A stretch of 64,000 nt of DNA from positions 849,001-913,000 of the forward strand of contig CAWZYM010000172.1 in the NCBI GenBank assembly GCA_963966185.1, read 5' to 3'. The position numbers were made by a program, and so were the translations under genes. This document shows positions 21,566-35,489 of this stretch, in pieces. Under the pieces are notes generated by a model. It did no database searches. It saw only the letters and a program-made list of their open reading frames with translations, and was not told the DNA's origin. Source of the DNA: Rhabditoides inermis. Its lineage: Eukaryota; Nematoda; Chromadorea; Rhabditida; Rhabditidae. Positions within the stretch are counted from its first letter, which is position 1. The number at the start of each line of letters is the position of its first letter.

Positions 21566-24500
21566 GTCTGCGCGGCGCTGGACGCGGTCGGGGAGGGGGG
21601 GGGGGAGACGGTGCCCTGCGCGGCGCCTACATCGCACCTGCGCTGGACGCGGTCGGGGAGGGGGGGGGGGGGGAGACGGTGCCCTGCGCGGCGCCTACAT
21701 CGCACCTGCGCTGGACGCGGTCGGGGAGGGAGGGGGGAGACGGTGCCCTGCGCGGCGCCTACATCGCACCTGCGCTGGACGCGGTCGGGGAGGGGGGGGA
21801 GACGGTGCCCCGCGCGGCGCCTACATCGCACCTGCGCTGGACGCGGTCGGGAAGGGATGGGGGGGAGACGGTGCCCTGCGCGGCGCCTACATCGCACCTG
21901 CGCTGGACGCGGTCGGGGGGAGGGAGGGGGGGGGGGAGACGGTGCCCTGCGCGGCGCCTACATCGCACCTGCGCTGGACGCGGTCGGGGAGGGGGGGGGG
22001 GGAGACGGTGCCCTGCGCGGCGCCTACATCGCACCTGCGCTAGACGCGGTCGGGGAGGAGGGGGGGGGGGAGACGGTGCCCCGCGCGGCGCCTACATCGC
22101 ACCTGCGCTAGACGCGGTCGGGGAGGAGGGGGGGGGAGACGGTGCCCTGCGCGGCGCCTACATCGCACCTGCGCTAGACGCGGTCGGGGAGGAGGGGGGG
22201 GGGGGGGGAGACGGTGCCCTGCGCGGCGCCTACATCGCACCTGCGCTGGACGCGGTCGGGGAGGGGGGGGGGGGAGACGGTGCCCTGCGCGGCGCCTACA
22301 TCGCACCTGCGCTAGACGCGGTCGGGGAGGAGGGGGGGGGGGGAGACGGTGCCCTGCGCGGCGCCTACATCGCACCTGCGCTGGACGCGGTCGGGGAGGG
22401 GGGGGGGGGAGACGGTGCCCTGCGCGGCGCCTACATCGCACCTGCGCTAGACGCGGTCGGGGAGGAGGGGGGGGGGGGGAGACGGTGCCCCGCGCGGCGC
22501 CTACATCGCACCTGCGCTGGACGCGGTCGGGAAGGGATGGGGGGAGACGGTGCCCTGCGCGGCGCCTACATCGCACCTGCGCTGGACGCGGTCGGGGAGG
22601 AGGGGGAGACGGTGCCCTGCGCGGCGCCTACATCGCACCTGCGCTAGACGCGGTCGGGGAGGAGGGGGGGGGGGGAAGACGGTGACCTGCGCGGCGCCTA
22701 CATCGCACCTGCGCTGGACGCGGTCGGGGAGGGGGGGGGGATACGGTGCCCTGCGCGGCGCCTACATCGCACCTGCGCTGGACGCGGTCGGGGAGGGAGG
22801 GGGGGAGGGGAAGACGGTGACCTGCGCGGCGCCTACATCGCACCTGCGCTGGACGCGGTCGGGGAGGGAGGGGGGGGGGGAGACGGTGCCCTGCGAGGCG
22901 CCTACATCGCACCTGCGCTGGACGCGGTCGGGGAGGGGGGGGGGGGAGACGGTGCCCTGCGCGGCGCCTACATCGCACCTGCGCTGGACGCGGTCGGGGA
23001 GGGGGGGGACGGTGCCCTGCGCGGCGCCTACATCGCACCTGCGCTGGACGCGGTCGGGGAGGGGGGGGGGGAGACGGTGCCCTGCGCGGCGCCTACATCG
23101 CACCTGCGCTGGACGCGGTCGGGGAGGGGGGGGACGGTGCCCTGCGCGGCGCCTACATCGCACCTGCGCTGGACGCGGTCGGGGAGGGGGGGGACGGTGC
23201 CCTGCGCGGCGCCTACATCGCACCTGCGCTGGACGCGGTCGGGGAGGGAGGGGGGGGGGAGACGGTGTCCTGCGCGGCGCCTACATCGCACCTGCGCTGG
23301 ACGCGGTCGGGGAGGGGGGGGGGGGGAGACGGTGTCCTGCGCGGCGCCTACATCGCACCTGCGCTGGACGCGGTCGGGGAGGGGGGGGGAGACAGTGCCC
23401 TGCGCGGCGCCTACATCGCACCTGCGCTGGACGCGGTCGGGGAGGGGAGGGGGAGACGGTGTCCTGCGCGGCGCCTACATCGCACCTGCCCTGGACGCGG
23501 TCGGGGAGGAAGGGGGGGGGAGACGGTGCCCTGCGCGGCGCCTACATCGCACCTGCGCTGGACGCGGTCGGGGAGTGAGGGGGGGGGGGAGACGGTGCCC
23601 TGCGCGGCGAGTACATCGCACCTGCGCTGGACGCGGTCGGAGAGGGAGGGGGGGGGAGACGGTGTCCTGCGCGGCGCCTACATCGCACCTGCGCTGGACG
23701 CGGTCGGGGAGGAAGGGGGGGGGGGGAGACGGTGCCCTGCGCGGCGCCTACATCGCACCTGCGCTGGACGCGGTCGGGGAGTGAGGGGGGGGGAGACGGT
23801 GCCCTGCGCGGCGCCGACTGCGCTGGACGCGGTCGGGGAGGAAGGGGGGGGGGGGAGACGGTGCCCTGCGCGGCGCCTACATCGCACCTGCGCTGGACGC
23901 GGTCGGGGAGTGAGGGGGGGGGGGGAGACGGTGCCCTGCGCGGCGCCTACATCGCACCTGCGCTGGACGCGGTCGGGGAGGGGGGGGGGGGGACGGTGCC
24001 CTGCGCGGCGCCTACATCGCACCTGCGCTGGACGCGGTCGGGGAGGGAGGGGGGGGGGGGAGACGGTGCCCTGCGCGGCGCCTACATCGCACCTGCGCTG
24101 GACGCGGTCGGGGAGTGAGGGGGGGGGGGAGACGGTGCCCTGCGCGGCGAGTACATCGCACCTGCGCTGGACGCGGTCGGAGAGGGAGGGGGGGGGAGAC
24201 GGTGTCCTGCGCGGCGCCTACATCGCACCTGCGCTGGACGCGGTCGGGGAGGAAGGGGGGGGGGGGAGACGGTGCCCTGCGCGGCGCCTACATCGCACCT
24301 GCGCTGGACGCGGTCGGGGAGTGAGGGGGGGGGGGGGAGACGGTGCCCTGCGCGGCGCCTACATCGCACCTGCGCTGGACGCGGTCGGGGAGGGGGGGGG
24401 GGGACGGTGCCCTGCGCGGCGCCTACATCGCACCTGCGCTGGACGCGGTCGGGGAGGGAGGGGGGGGGGAGACGGTGCCCTGCGCGGCGCCTACATCGCA

Positions 24501-27500
24501 CCTGCGCTGGACGCGGTCGGGGAGGGAGGGGGGGAGGGGAAGACGGTGACCTGCGCGGCGCCTACATCGCACCTGCGCTGGACGCGGTCGGGGAGGGGGG
24601 GGGGATACGGTGCCCTGCGCGGCGCCTACATCGCACCTGCGCTGGACGCGGTCGGGGAGGGGAGAGACGGTGTCCTGCGCGGCGCCTACATCGCACCTGC
24701 GCTGGACGCGGTCGGGGAGGAAGGGGGGGGGGAGACGGTGCCCTGCGCGGCGCCTACATCGCACCTGCGCTGGACGCGGTCGGGGAGTGAGGGGGGGGAG
24801 ACGGTGCCCTGCGCGGCGCCGACTGCGCTGGACGCGGTCGGGGAGGAAGGGGGGGGGGGGGGAGACGGTGCCCTGCGCGGCGCCTACATCGCACCTGCGC
24901 TGGACGCGGTCGGGGAGTGAGGGGGGGGGGAGACGGTGCCCTGCGCGGCGCCTACATCGCACCTGCGACGGTGCCCTGCGCGGCGCCTACATCGCACCGT
25001 CGGGGAGTGAGGGGGGGGGGGAGACGGTGCCCTGCGCGGCGCCTACATCGCACCTGCGCTGGACGCGGTCGGGGAGGGGGGGGGGGGGGACGGTGCCCTG
25101 CGCGGCGCCTACATCGCACCTGCGCTGGACGCGGTCGGGGAGGGAGGGGGGGGGGGAGACGGTGCCCTGCGCGGCGCCTACATCGCACCTGCGCTGGACG
25201 CGGTCGGGGAGGGAGGGGGGGAGGGGAAGACGGTGACCTGCGCGGCGCCTACATCGCACCTGCGCTGGACGCGGTCGGGGAGGGGGGGGGGGGATACGGT
25301 GCCCTGCGCGGCGCCTACATCGCACCTGCGCTGGACGCGGTCGGGGAGGGGAGAGACGGTGTCCTGCGCGGCGCCTACATCGCACCTGCGCTGGACGCGG
25401 TCGGGGAGGAAGGGGGGGGGGGAGACGGTGCCCTGCGCGGCGCCTACATCGCACCTGCGCTGGACGCGGTCGGGGAGTGAGGGGGGGGGAGACGGTGCCC
25501 TGCGCGGCGCCTACATCGCACCTGCGCTGGACGCGGTCGGGGAGGGAGGGGGGGGGGGGAGACGGTGCCCTGCGCGGCGCCTACATCGCACCTGCGCTGG
25601 ACGCGGTCGGGGAGGGAGGGGGGAGGGGAAGACGGTGACCTGCGCGGCGCCTACATCGCACCTGCGCTGGACGCCGTCGGGGAGGGGGGGGATACGGTGC
25701 CCTGCGCGGCGCCTACATCGCACCTGCGCTGGACGCGGTCGGGGAGGGGAGAGACGGTGTCCTGCGCGGCGCCTACATCGCACCTGCGCTAGACGCGGTC
25801 GGGGAGGGAGGGGGGGGGGGGAGACGGTGCCCTGCGAGGCGCCTACATCGCACCTGCGCTGGACGCGGTCGGGGAGGGGGGGGGGAGACGGTGTCCTGCA
25901 CGGCGCCTACATCGCACCTGCGCTGGACGCGGTCGGGGAGGGGGGGGGGGGAGACAGTGCCCTGCGCGGCGCCTACATCGCACCTGCGCTGGACGCGGTC
26001 GGGGAGGGGGGGGAGACGGTGTCCTGCGCGGCGCCTACATCGCACCTGCGCTGGACGCGGTCGGGGAGGGGGGGGGGGACGGTGTCCTGCGCGGCGCCTA
26101 CATCGCACCTGCGCTGGACGCGGTCGGGGAGGGGGGAGGGAGACAGTGCCCTGCGCGGCGCCTACATCGCACCTGCGCTGGACGCGGTCGGGGAGGGGGG
26201 GGGGGAGACGGTGTCCTGCGCGGCGCCTACATCGCACCTGCGCTGGACGCGGTCGGGGAGGAAGGGGGGGGGGAGACGGTGCCCTGCGCGGCGCCTACAT
26301 CGCACCTGCGCTGGACGCGGTCGGGGAGTGAGGGGGGGGAGACGGTGCCCTGCGCGGCGCCGACTGCGCTGGACGCGGTCGGGGAGGAAGGGGGGGGGGG
26401 GGAGACGGTGCCCTGCGCGGCGCCTACATCGCACCTGCGCTGGACGCGGTCGGGGAGTGAGGGGGGGGGAGACGGTGCCCTGCGCGGCGCCTACATCGCA
26501 CCTGCGCTGGACGCGGTCGGGGAGTGAGGGGGGGGGGGGGGAGACGGTGCCCTGCGCGGCGCCTACATCGCACCTGCGCTGGACGCGGTCGGGGAGGGGG
26601 GGGGGACGGTGCCCTGCGCGGCGCCTACATCGCACCTGCGCTGGACGCGGTCGGGGAGGGAGGGGGGGGGGGAGACGGTGCCCTGCGCGGCGCCTACATC
26701 GCACCTGCGCTGGACGCGGTCGGGGAGGGAGGGGGGGAGGGGAAGACGGTGACCTGCGCGGCGCCTACATCGCACCTGCGCTGGACGCGGTCGGGGAGGG
26801 GGGGGGGATACGGTGCCCTGCGCGGCGCCTACATCGCACCTGCGCTGGACGCGGTCGGGGAGGGGAGAGACGGTGTCCTGCGCGGCGCCTACATCGCACC
26901 TGCGCTAGACGCGGTCGGGGAGGGAGGGGGGGGGGAGACGGTGCCCTGCGAGGCGCCTACATCGCACCTGCGCTGGACGCGGTCGGGGAGGGGGGGGGGG
27001 GGAGACGGTGCCCTGCGCGGCGCCTACATCGCACCTGCGCTGGACGCGGTCGGGGAGGGAGGGGGGGGGGGAGACGGTGCCCTGCGCGGCGCCTACATCG
27101 CACCTGCGCTGGACGCGGTCGGGGAGGGAGGGGGGGAGGGGAAGACGGTGACCTGCGCGGCGCCTACATCGCACCTGCGCTGGACGCGGTCGGGGAGGGG
27201 GGGGGATACGGTGCCCTGCGCGGCGCCTACATCGCACCTGCGCTGGACGCGGTCGGGGAGGGGAGAGACGGTGTCCTGCGCGGCGCCTACATCGCACCTG
27301 CGCTAGACGCGGTCGGGGAGGGGAGGGGGGGGGGAGAGACGGTGTCCTGCGCGGCGCCTACATCGCACCTGCGCTGGACGCAGTCGGGGAGGGAGGGAGG
27401 GGGGGGGGCGGTGCCCTGCGCGGCGCCTACATCGCACCTGCGCTGGACGCGGTCGGGGAGGGGGGGGAGACGGTGTCCTGCGCGGCGCCTACATCGCACC

Positions 27501-30500
27501 TGCGCTGGACGCGGTCGGGGAGGGGGGGGGGGGGGGAGACGGTGTCCTGCGCGGCGCCTACATCGCACCTGCGCTGGACGCGGTCGGGGAGGGGGGGGGG
27601 AGACAGTGCCCTGCGCGGCGCCTACATCGCACCTGCGCTGGACGCGGTCGGGGAGGGGGGGGAGACGGTGTCCTGCGCGGCGCCTACATCGCACCTGCGC
27701 TGGACGCGGTCGGGGAGGGGGGGGGGGAGACGGTGTCCTGCGCGGCGCCTACATCGCACCTGCGCTGGACGCGGTCGGGGAGGGGGGGGGGGGAGACAGT
27801 GCCCTGCGCGGCGCCTACATCGCACCTGCGCTGGACGCGGTCGGGGAGGGGGGGGGGGGGGAGACGGTGTCCTGCGCGGCGCCTACATCGCACCTGCGCT
27901 GGACGCGGTCGGGGAGGAAGGGGGGGGGAGACGGTGCCCTGCGCGGCGCCTACATCGCACCTGCGCTGGACGCGGTCGGGGAGTGAGGGGGGGGAGACGG
28001 TGCCCTGCGCGGCGCCGACTGCGCTGGACGCGGTCGGGGAGGGGGGGGGGAGACAGTGCCCTGCGCGGCGCCTACATCGCACCTGCGCTGGACGCGGTCG
28101 GGGAGGGGGGGGGGGAGACAGTGCCCTGCGCGGCGCCTACATCGCACCTGCGCTGGACGCGGTCGGGGAGGGGGGGGGGGGGGAGACGGTGTCCTGCGCG
28201 GCGCCTACATCGCACCTGCGCTGGACGCGGTCGGGGAGGGGGGGGGGGGGAGACGGTGCCCTGCGCGGCGCCTACATCGCACCTGCGCTGGACGCGGTCG
28301 GGGAGTGAGGGGGGGGGGGGGGGGGGGAGACGGTGCCCTGCGCGGCGCCGACTGCGCTGGACGCGGTCGGGGAGGAAGGGGGGGGGGGGAGACGGTGCCC
28401 TGCGCGGCGCCTACATCGCACCTGCGCTGGACGCGGTCGGGGAGTGAGGGGGGGGGAGACGGTGCCCTGCGCGGCGCCTACATCGCACCTGCGCTGGACG
28501 CGGTCGGGGAGGGGGGGGGGGGACGATGCCCTGCGCGGCGCCTACATCGCACCTGCGCTGGACGCGGTCGGGGAGGGAGGGGGGGGGGGGGAGACGGTGC
28601 CCTGCGAGGCGCCTACATCGCACCTGCGCTGGACGCGGTCGGGGAGGGGGGGGACGGTGCCCTGCGCGGCGCCTACATCGCACCTGCGCTGGACGCGGTC
28701 GGGGAGGGAGGGGGGGGGGGGAGACGGTGCCCTGCGCGGCGCCTACATCGCACCTGCGCTGGACGCGGTCGGGGAGGGAGGGGGGGAGGGGAAGACGGTG
28801 ACCTGCGCGGCGCCTACATCGCACCTGCGCTGGACGCGGTCGGGGAGGGGGGGGGGATACGGTGCCCTGCGCGGCGCCTACATCGCACCTGCGCTGGACG
28901 CGGTCGGGGAGGGAGGGGGGGAGGGGAAGACGGTGACCTGCGCGGCGCCTACATCGCACCTGCGCTGGACGCGGTCGGGGAGGGAGGGGGGGGGGGAGAC
29001 GGTGCCCTGCGAGGCGCCTACATCGCACCTGCGCTGGACGCGGTCGGGGAGGGGGGGGGGGACGGTGCCCTGCGCGGCGCCTACATCGCACCTGCGCTGG
29101 ACGCGGTCGGGGAGGGAGGGGGGGGGGGAGACGGTGCCCTGCGCGGCGCCTACATCGCACCTGCGCTGGACGCGGTCGGGGAGGGAGGGGGGGAGGGGAA
29201 GACGGTGACCTGCGCGGCGCCTACATCGCACCTGCGCTGGACGCGGTCGGGGAGGGGGGGGATACGGTGCCCTGCGCGGCGCCTACATCGCACCTGCGCT
29301 GGACGCGGTCGGGGAGGGGAGAGACGGTGTCCTGCGCGGCGCCTACATCGCACCTGCGCTGGACGCGGTCGGGGAGTGAGGGGGGGAGAGACGGTGTCCT
29401 GCGCGGCGCCTACATCGCACCTGCGCTGGACGCAGTCGGGGAGGGAGGGAGGGGGGGGGGGCGGTGCCCTGCGCGGCGCCTACATCGCACCTGCGCTGGA
29501 CGCGGTCGGGGAGGGGGGGGGGAGACAGTGCCCTGCGCGGCGCCTACATCGCACCTGCGCTGGACGCGGTCGGGGAGGGGGGGGGGGAGACGGTGTCCTG
29601 CGCGGCGCCTACATCGCACCTGCGCTGGACGCGGTCGGGGAGGGGGGGGGGGGAGACGGTGTCCTGCGCGGCGCCTACATCGCATCTGCGCTGGACGCGG
29701 TCGGGGAGGGGGGGGGGAGACAGTGCCCTGCGCGGCGCCTACATCGCACCTGCGCTGGACGCGGTCGGGGAGGGGGGGGGGAGACGGTGTCCTGCGCGGC
29801 GCCTACATCGCACCTGCGCTGGACGCGGTCGGGGAGGAAGGGGGGGGGGGGGGAGACGGTGCCCTGCGCGGCGCGGTCGGGGAGGGGGGGGGAGACGGTG
29901 TCCTGCGCGGCGCCTACATCGCACCTGCGCTGGACGCGGTCGGGGAGGAAGGGGGGGGGGGAGACGGTGCCCTGCGCGGCGCCTACATCGCACCTGCGCT
30001 GGACGCGGTCGGGGAGTGAGGGGGGGGGGAGACGGTGCCCTGCGCGGCGCCGACTGCGCTGGACGCGGTCGTGGAGGAAGGGGGGGGAGACGGTGCCCTG
30101 CGCGGCGCCTACATCGCACCTGCGCTGGACGCGGTCGGGGAGTGAGGGGGGGGGGAGACGGTGCCCTGCGCGGCGCCTACATCGCACCTGCGCTGGACGC
30201 GGTCGGGGAGGGGGGGGGGGGACGGTGCCCTGCGCGGCGCCTACATCGCACCTGCGCTGGACGCGGTCGGGGAGGGAGGGGGGGGGGGGGGGGAGACGGT
30301 GCCCTGCGCGGCGCCTACATCGCACCTGCGCTGGACGCGGTCGGGGAGGGAGGGGGGAGGGGAAGACGGTGACCTGCGCGGCGCCTACATCGCACCTGCG
30401 CTGGACGCGGTCGGGGAGGGGGGGGGGATACGGTGCCCTGCGCGGCGCCTACATCGCACCTGCGCTGGACGCGGTCGGGGAGGGAGGGGGGGGGAGACGG

Positions 30501-33500
30501 TGCCCTGCGAGGCGCCTACATCGCACCTGCGCTGGACGCGGTCGGGGAGGGGGGGGGGACGGTGCCCTGCGCGGCGCCTACATCGCACCTGCGCTGGACG
30601 CGGTCGGGGAGGGAGGGGGGGGGGGGGGAGACGGTGCCCTGCGCGGCGCCTACATCGCACCTGCGCTGGACGCGGTCGGGGAGGGAGGGGGGAGGGGAAG
30701 ACGGTGACCTGCGCGGCGCCTACATCGCACCTGCGCTGGACGCGGTCGGGGAGGGGGGGGGGGGGGATACGGTGCCCTGCGCGGCGCCTACATCGCACCT
30801 GCGCTGGACGCGGTCGGGGAGGGGAGAGACGGTGTCCTGCGCGGCGCCTACATCGCACCTGCGCTAGACGCGGTCGGGGAGGGGAGGGGGGGGAGAGACG
30901 GTGTCCTGCGCGGCGCCTACATCGAACCTGCGCTGGACGCAGTCGGGGAGGGAGGGAGGGGGGGGGGGGGGGGCGGTGCCCTGCGCGGCGCCTACATCGC
31001 ACCTGCGCTGGACGCGGTCGGGGAGGGGGGGGGGGGAGACAGTGCCCTGCGCGGCGCCTACATCGCACCTGCGCTGGACGCGGTCGGGGAGGGGGGGGAG
31101 ACGGTGTCCTGCGCGGCGCCTACATCGCACCTGCGCTGGACGCGGTCGGGGAGGGGGGGGGATACGGTGCCCTGCGCGGCGCCTACATCGCACCTGCGCT
31201 GGACGCGGTCGGGGAGGGAGGGGGGGGGAGACGGTGCCCTGCGAGGCGCCTACATCGCACCTGCGCTGGACGCGGTCGGGGAGGGGGGGGGGGGACGGTG
31301 CCCTGCGCGGCGCCTACATCGCACCTGCGCTGGACGCGGTCGGGGAGGGAGGGGGGGGGGGAGACGGTGCCCTGCGCGGCGCCTACATCGCACCTGCGCT
31401 GGACGCGGTCGGGGAGGGAGGGGGGAGGGGAAGACGGTGACCTGCGCGGCGCCTACATCGCACCTGCGCTGGACGCGGTCGGGGAGGGGGGGGGGGGGAT
31501 ACGGTGCCCTGCGCGGCGCCTACATCGCACCTGCGCTGGACGCGGTCGGGGAGGGGAGAGACGGTGTCCTGCGCGGCGCCTACATCGCACCTGCGCTAGA
31601 CGCGGTCGGGGAGGGGAGGGGGGGGGGAGAGACGGTGTCCTGCGCGGCGCCTACATCGAACCTGCGCTGGACGCAGTCGGGGAGGGAGGGAGGGGGGGGG
31701 GGGGGGGGGGGCGGTGCCCTGCGCGGCGCCTACATCGCACCTGCGCTGGACGCGGTCGGGGAGGGGGGGGGGAGACAGTGCCCTGCGCGGCGCCTACATC
31801 GCACCTGCGCTGGACGCGGTCGGGGAGGGGGGGGAGACGGTGTCCTGCGCGGCGCCTACATCGCACCTGCGCTGGACGCGGTCGGGGAGGGGGGGGGGAG
31901 ACGGTGTCCTGCGCGGCGCCTACATCGCACCTGCGCTGGACGCGGTCGGGGAGGGGGGGGGGGGAGACAGTGCCCTGCGCGGCGCCTACATCGCACCTGC
32001 GCTGGACGCGGTCGGGGAGGGGGGGGGAGACGGTGTCCTGCGCGGCGCCTACATCGCACCTGCGCTGGACGCGGTCGGGGAGGAAGGGGGGGGGGGAGAC
32101 GGTGCCCTGCGCGGCGCCTACATCGCACCTGCGCTGGACGCGGTCGGGGAGTGAGGGGGGGGGGAGACGGTGCCCTGCGCGGCGCCGACTGCGCTGGACG
32201 CGGTCGGGGAGGAAGGGGGGGGAGACGGTGCCCTGCGCGGCGCCTACATCGCACCTGCGCTGGACGCGGTCGGGGAGTGGGGGGGGGGGGGAGACGGTGC
32301 CCTGCGCGGCGCCTACATCGCACCTGCGCTGGACGCGGTCGGGGAGGGGGGGGACGGTGCCCTGCGCGGCGCCTACATCGCACCTGCGCTGGACGCGGTC
32401 GGGGAGGGAGGGGGGGGGGGAGACGGTGCCCTGCGCGGCGCCTACATCGCACCTGCGCTGGACGCGGTCGGGGAGGGAGGGGGGGAGGGGAAGACGGTGA
32501 CCTGCGCGGCGCCTACATCGCACCTGCGCTGGACGCGGTCGGGGAGGGGGGGGGGGGATACGGTGCCCTGCGCGGCGCCTACATCGCACCTGCGCTGGAC
32601 GCGGTCGGGGAGGGAGGGGGGGGGGGGGACGGTGCCCTGCGCGGCGCCTACATCGCACCTGCGCTGGACGCGGTCGGGGAGGGAGGGGGGGGGGGAGACG
32701 GTGCCCTGCGCGGCGCCTACATCGCACCTGCGCTGGACGCGGTCGGGGAGGGAGGGGGGGGGGGAGACGGTGCCCTGCGCGGCGCCTACATCGCACCTGC
32801 GCTGGACGCGGTCGGGGAGGGAGGGGGGGGGGGGAGACGGTGCCCTGCGCGGCGCCTACATCGCACCTGCGCTGGACGCGGTCGGGGAGGGAGGGGGGGG
32901 GGGAGACGGTGCCCTGCGCGGCGCCTACATCGCACCTGCGCTGGACGCGGTCGGGGAGGGAGGGGGGGGGGGAAGACGGTGACCTGCGCGGCGCCTACAT
33001 CGCACCTGCGCTGGACGCGGTCGGGGAGGGGGGGGGGGGATACGGTGCCCTGCGCGGCGCCTACATCGCACCTGCGCTGGACGCGGTCGGGGAGGGGAGG
33101 GGAGAGACGGTGTCCTGCGCGGCGCCTACATCGCACCTGCGCTAGACGCGGTCGGGGAGGGGAGGGGGGGGAGGAGAGACGGTGTCCTGCGCAGCGCCTA
33201 CATCGCACCTGCGCTGGACGCAGTCGGGGAGGGAGGGGGGGGGGGGGCGGTGCCCTGCGCGGCGCCTACATCGCACCTGCGCTGGACGCGGTCGGGGAGG
33301 GGGGGGGAGACAGTGCCCTGCGCGGCGCCTACATCGCACCTGCGCTGGACGCGGTCGGGGAGGGGGGGGGGGAGACGGTGTCCTGCGCGGCGCCTACATC
33401 GCACCTGCGCTGGACGCGGTCGGGGAGGGGGGGGGGAGACGGTGTCCTGCGCGGCGCCTACATCGCACCTGCGCTGGACGCGGTCGGGGAGGGGGGGGGG

Positions 33501-34911
33501 GGAGACAGTGCCCTGCGCGGCGCCTACATCGCACCTGCGCTGGACGCGGTCGGGGAGGGGGGGAGACGGTGTTCTGCGCGGCGCCTACATCGCACCTGCG
33601 CTGGACGCGGTCGGGGAGGAAGGGGGGGGGGGAGACGGTGTCCTGCGCGGCGCCTACATCGCACCTGCGCTGGACGCGGTCGGGGAGGAAGGGGGGGGGA
33701 GACGGTGCCCTGCGCGGCGCCTACATCGCACCTGCGCTGGACGCGGTCGGGGAGTGAGGGGGGGGGGGAGACGGTGCCCTGCGCGGCGCCGACTGCGCTG
33801 GACGCGGTCGGGGAGGAAGGGGGGGGAGACGGTGCCCTGCGCGGCGCCTACATCGCACCTGCGCTGGACGCGGTCGGGGAGTGAGGGGGGGGGGGAGACG
33901 GTGCCCTGCGCGGCGCCTACATCGCACCTGCGCTGGACGCGGTCGGGGAGGGGGGGGGGGGGACGGTGCCCTGCGCGGCGCCTACATCGCACCTGCGCTG
34001 GACGCGGTCGGGGAGTGAGGGGGGGGGGGGGAGACGGTGCCCTGCGCGGCGCCGACTGCGCTGGACGCGGTCGGGGAGTGAGGGGGGGGGGGAGACGGTG
34101 CCCTGCGCGGCGCCTACATCGCACCTGCGCTGGACGCGGTCGGGGAGTGAGGGGGGGGGGGGGGGAGACGGTGCCCTGCGCGGCGTCTACATCGCACCTG
34201 CGCTGGACGCGGTCGGGGAGGGAGGGGGGGGGGGGGGGGGAGACGGTGCCTGCGCGGCGCCTACATCGCACCTGCGCTGGACGCGGTCGGGGAGGGAGGG
34301 GGGGAGGGGAAGACGGTGACCTGCGCGGCGCCTACATCGCACCTGCGCTGGACGCGGTCGGGGAGGGGGGGGAGACGGTGCCCTGCGCGGCGCCTACATC
34401 GCACCTGCGCTGGACGCGGTCGGGGAGGGGGGGGGGAGACGGTGCCCTGCGCGGCGCCTACATCGCACCTGCGCTGGACGCGGTCGGGGAGGGGGGGGGA
34501 GACGGTGCCCTGCGCGGCGCCTACATCGCACCTGCGCTGGACGCGGGGGGGAGGGGGGGGGGAGACGGTGCCCTGCGCGGCGCCTACATCGCACCTGCGC
34601 TGGACGCGGTCGGGGAGGGGGGGGGGAGACGGTGCCCTGCGCGGCGCCTACATCGCACCTGCGCTGGACGCGGTCGGGGAGGGGGGGGGGAGACGGTGCC
34701 CTGCGCGGCGCCTACATCGCACCTGCGCTGGACGCGGTCGGGGAGGGGGGGGGGAGACGGTGCCCTGCGCGGCGCCTACATCGCACCTGCGCTGGACGCG
34801 GTCGGGGAGGGGGGGGGGGAGACGGTGCCCTGCGCGGCGCCTACATCGCACCTGCGCTGGACGCGGTCGGGGAGGGGGGGGGGGGCGGTGCCCTGCGCAA
34901 AGCGCTGGACA
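21566..34911. repeat. 13.3-kb G-run minisatellite array
   Basis: Head-to-tail units of about 62-66 bp, roughly 200 copies. The core GCGCGGCGCCTACATCGCAC is followed by CTGCGCTGGACGCGGTCGGG and then GA plus a G-run of 7-18 bases and AGACGGTGCCCT. Unit lengths differ mainly by the G-run. Named variants recur in the same order: GGGGAAGACGGTGACC, GGATACGGTGCC, GGGGAGAGACGGTGTCC, GACGCAGTCGGGG, GGGGAGTGAGG, and a unit shortened to GGCGCCGACTGCGCTGG. They form higher-order blocks, e.g. starting near 24535, 25227, 26742, 27140, 28790 and 31430. Translated frames stay open for hundreds of codons only because the unit lacks stops. The G-rich strand is the + strand. Confidence 0.97.
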
Positions 34912-35489
34912 TTAACTGACTCTCTCGCTCATCCCTCGCCTTAAGAGCCTTCACATAGACGAATTGTCTAATATACCCTAGTTTGTATATATGCTAATCA
35001 TCGACTCATTTCGTGTTCAAAGAGACCGAGCGGTGGTTGCAACAATGGCACGGTATTGTCGTTGCTTGTGTAGATAAATTTAATCATTACATATTTTCTT
35101 TCGAAAGGACTAACAAAAGAGTATATAGTATTGTTCTATTATTCAGGGGGATAGTTGGAGGCGTTGTGCATTTGACTAAGCAATGAAGATTTCAGTTTTT
35201 TTCCGATTGCGGAACAATAAAATTGCCACTAAAAAGAATGACTCCTAGGGGGGTCGAACCAACGACCGTGAGATTGAAATACGAAAGCTCTATCCACTGA
35301 GCCGCGTCCCCGGCGATATACACTCTTATTTATACACTCCGCGTTAGGGGCGGGACTCCGCCGTAACGCAAACCTTTGATCATATATCTAATTCTGACAT
35401 GTAGTACGACACTATCAAATATATAACTTTTTATTAAAAACATTAGCTATGTACAATTCACCGGAGCAACTGATAGATCGTGTAATAAA
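34912..35489. other. Spacer downstream of F-box copy A
   Basis: No protein-coding exon is supported. A GCGTTA...TAACGC hairpin with inner GGCGG/CCGCC pairing lies at about 35339-35368, next to the tRNA-like relic. The same spacer recurs at 41680-42266. Confidence 0.5.
35246..35316 (-). pseudogene. tRNA-like relic, copy A
   Basis: On the minus strand CGGCTCAGTGGATAGAGC forms a good A-box/D-arm (GCTC/GAGC). GGTTCGACCCC is a good B-box/T-loop. The anticodon, T-stem and acceptor-stem pairings do not close, so a functional tRNA is not supported. Confidence 0.45.

Noticed and set aside
21564..34944. Many overlapping open frames of 100-926 codons, e.g. repeating GALRGAYIAPALDAVGE or CAAPTSHLRWTRSGRG
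   Set aside because: The repeat unit has few stops in any frame and the G-run length changes the frame from unit to unit, so openness is a by-product of composition. No start context, splice pattern or conservation supports translation.
35246..35316. Functional tRNA gene
   Set aside because: D-arm and B-box are good, but the acceptor, anticodon and T stems do not pair; kept only as a relic.
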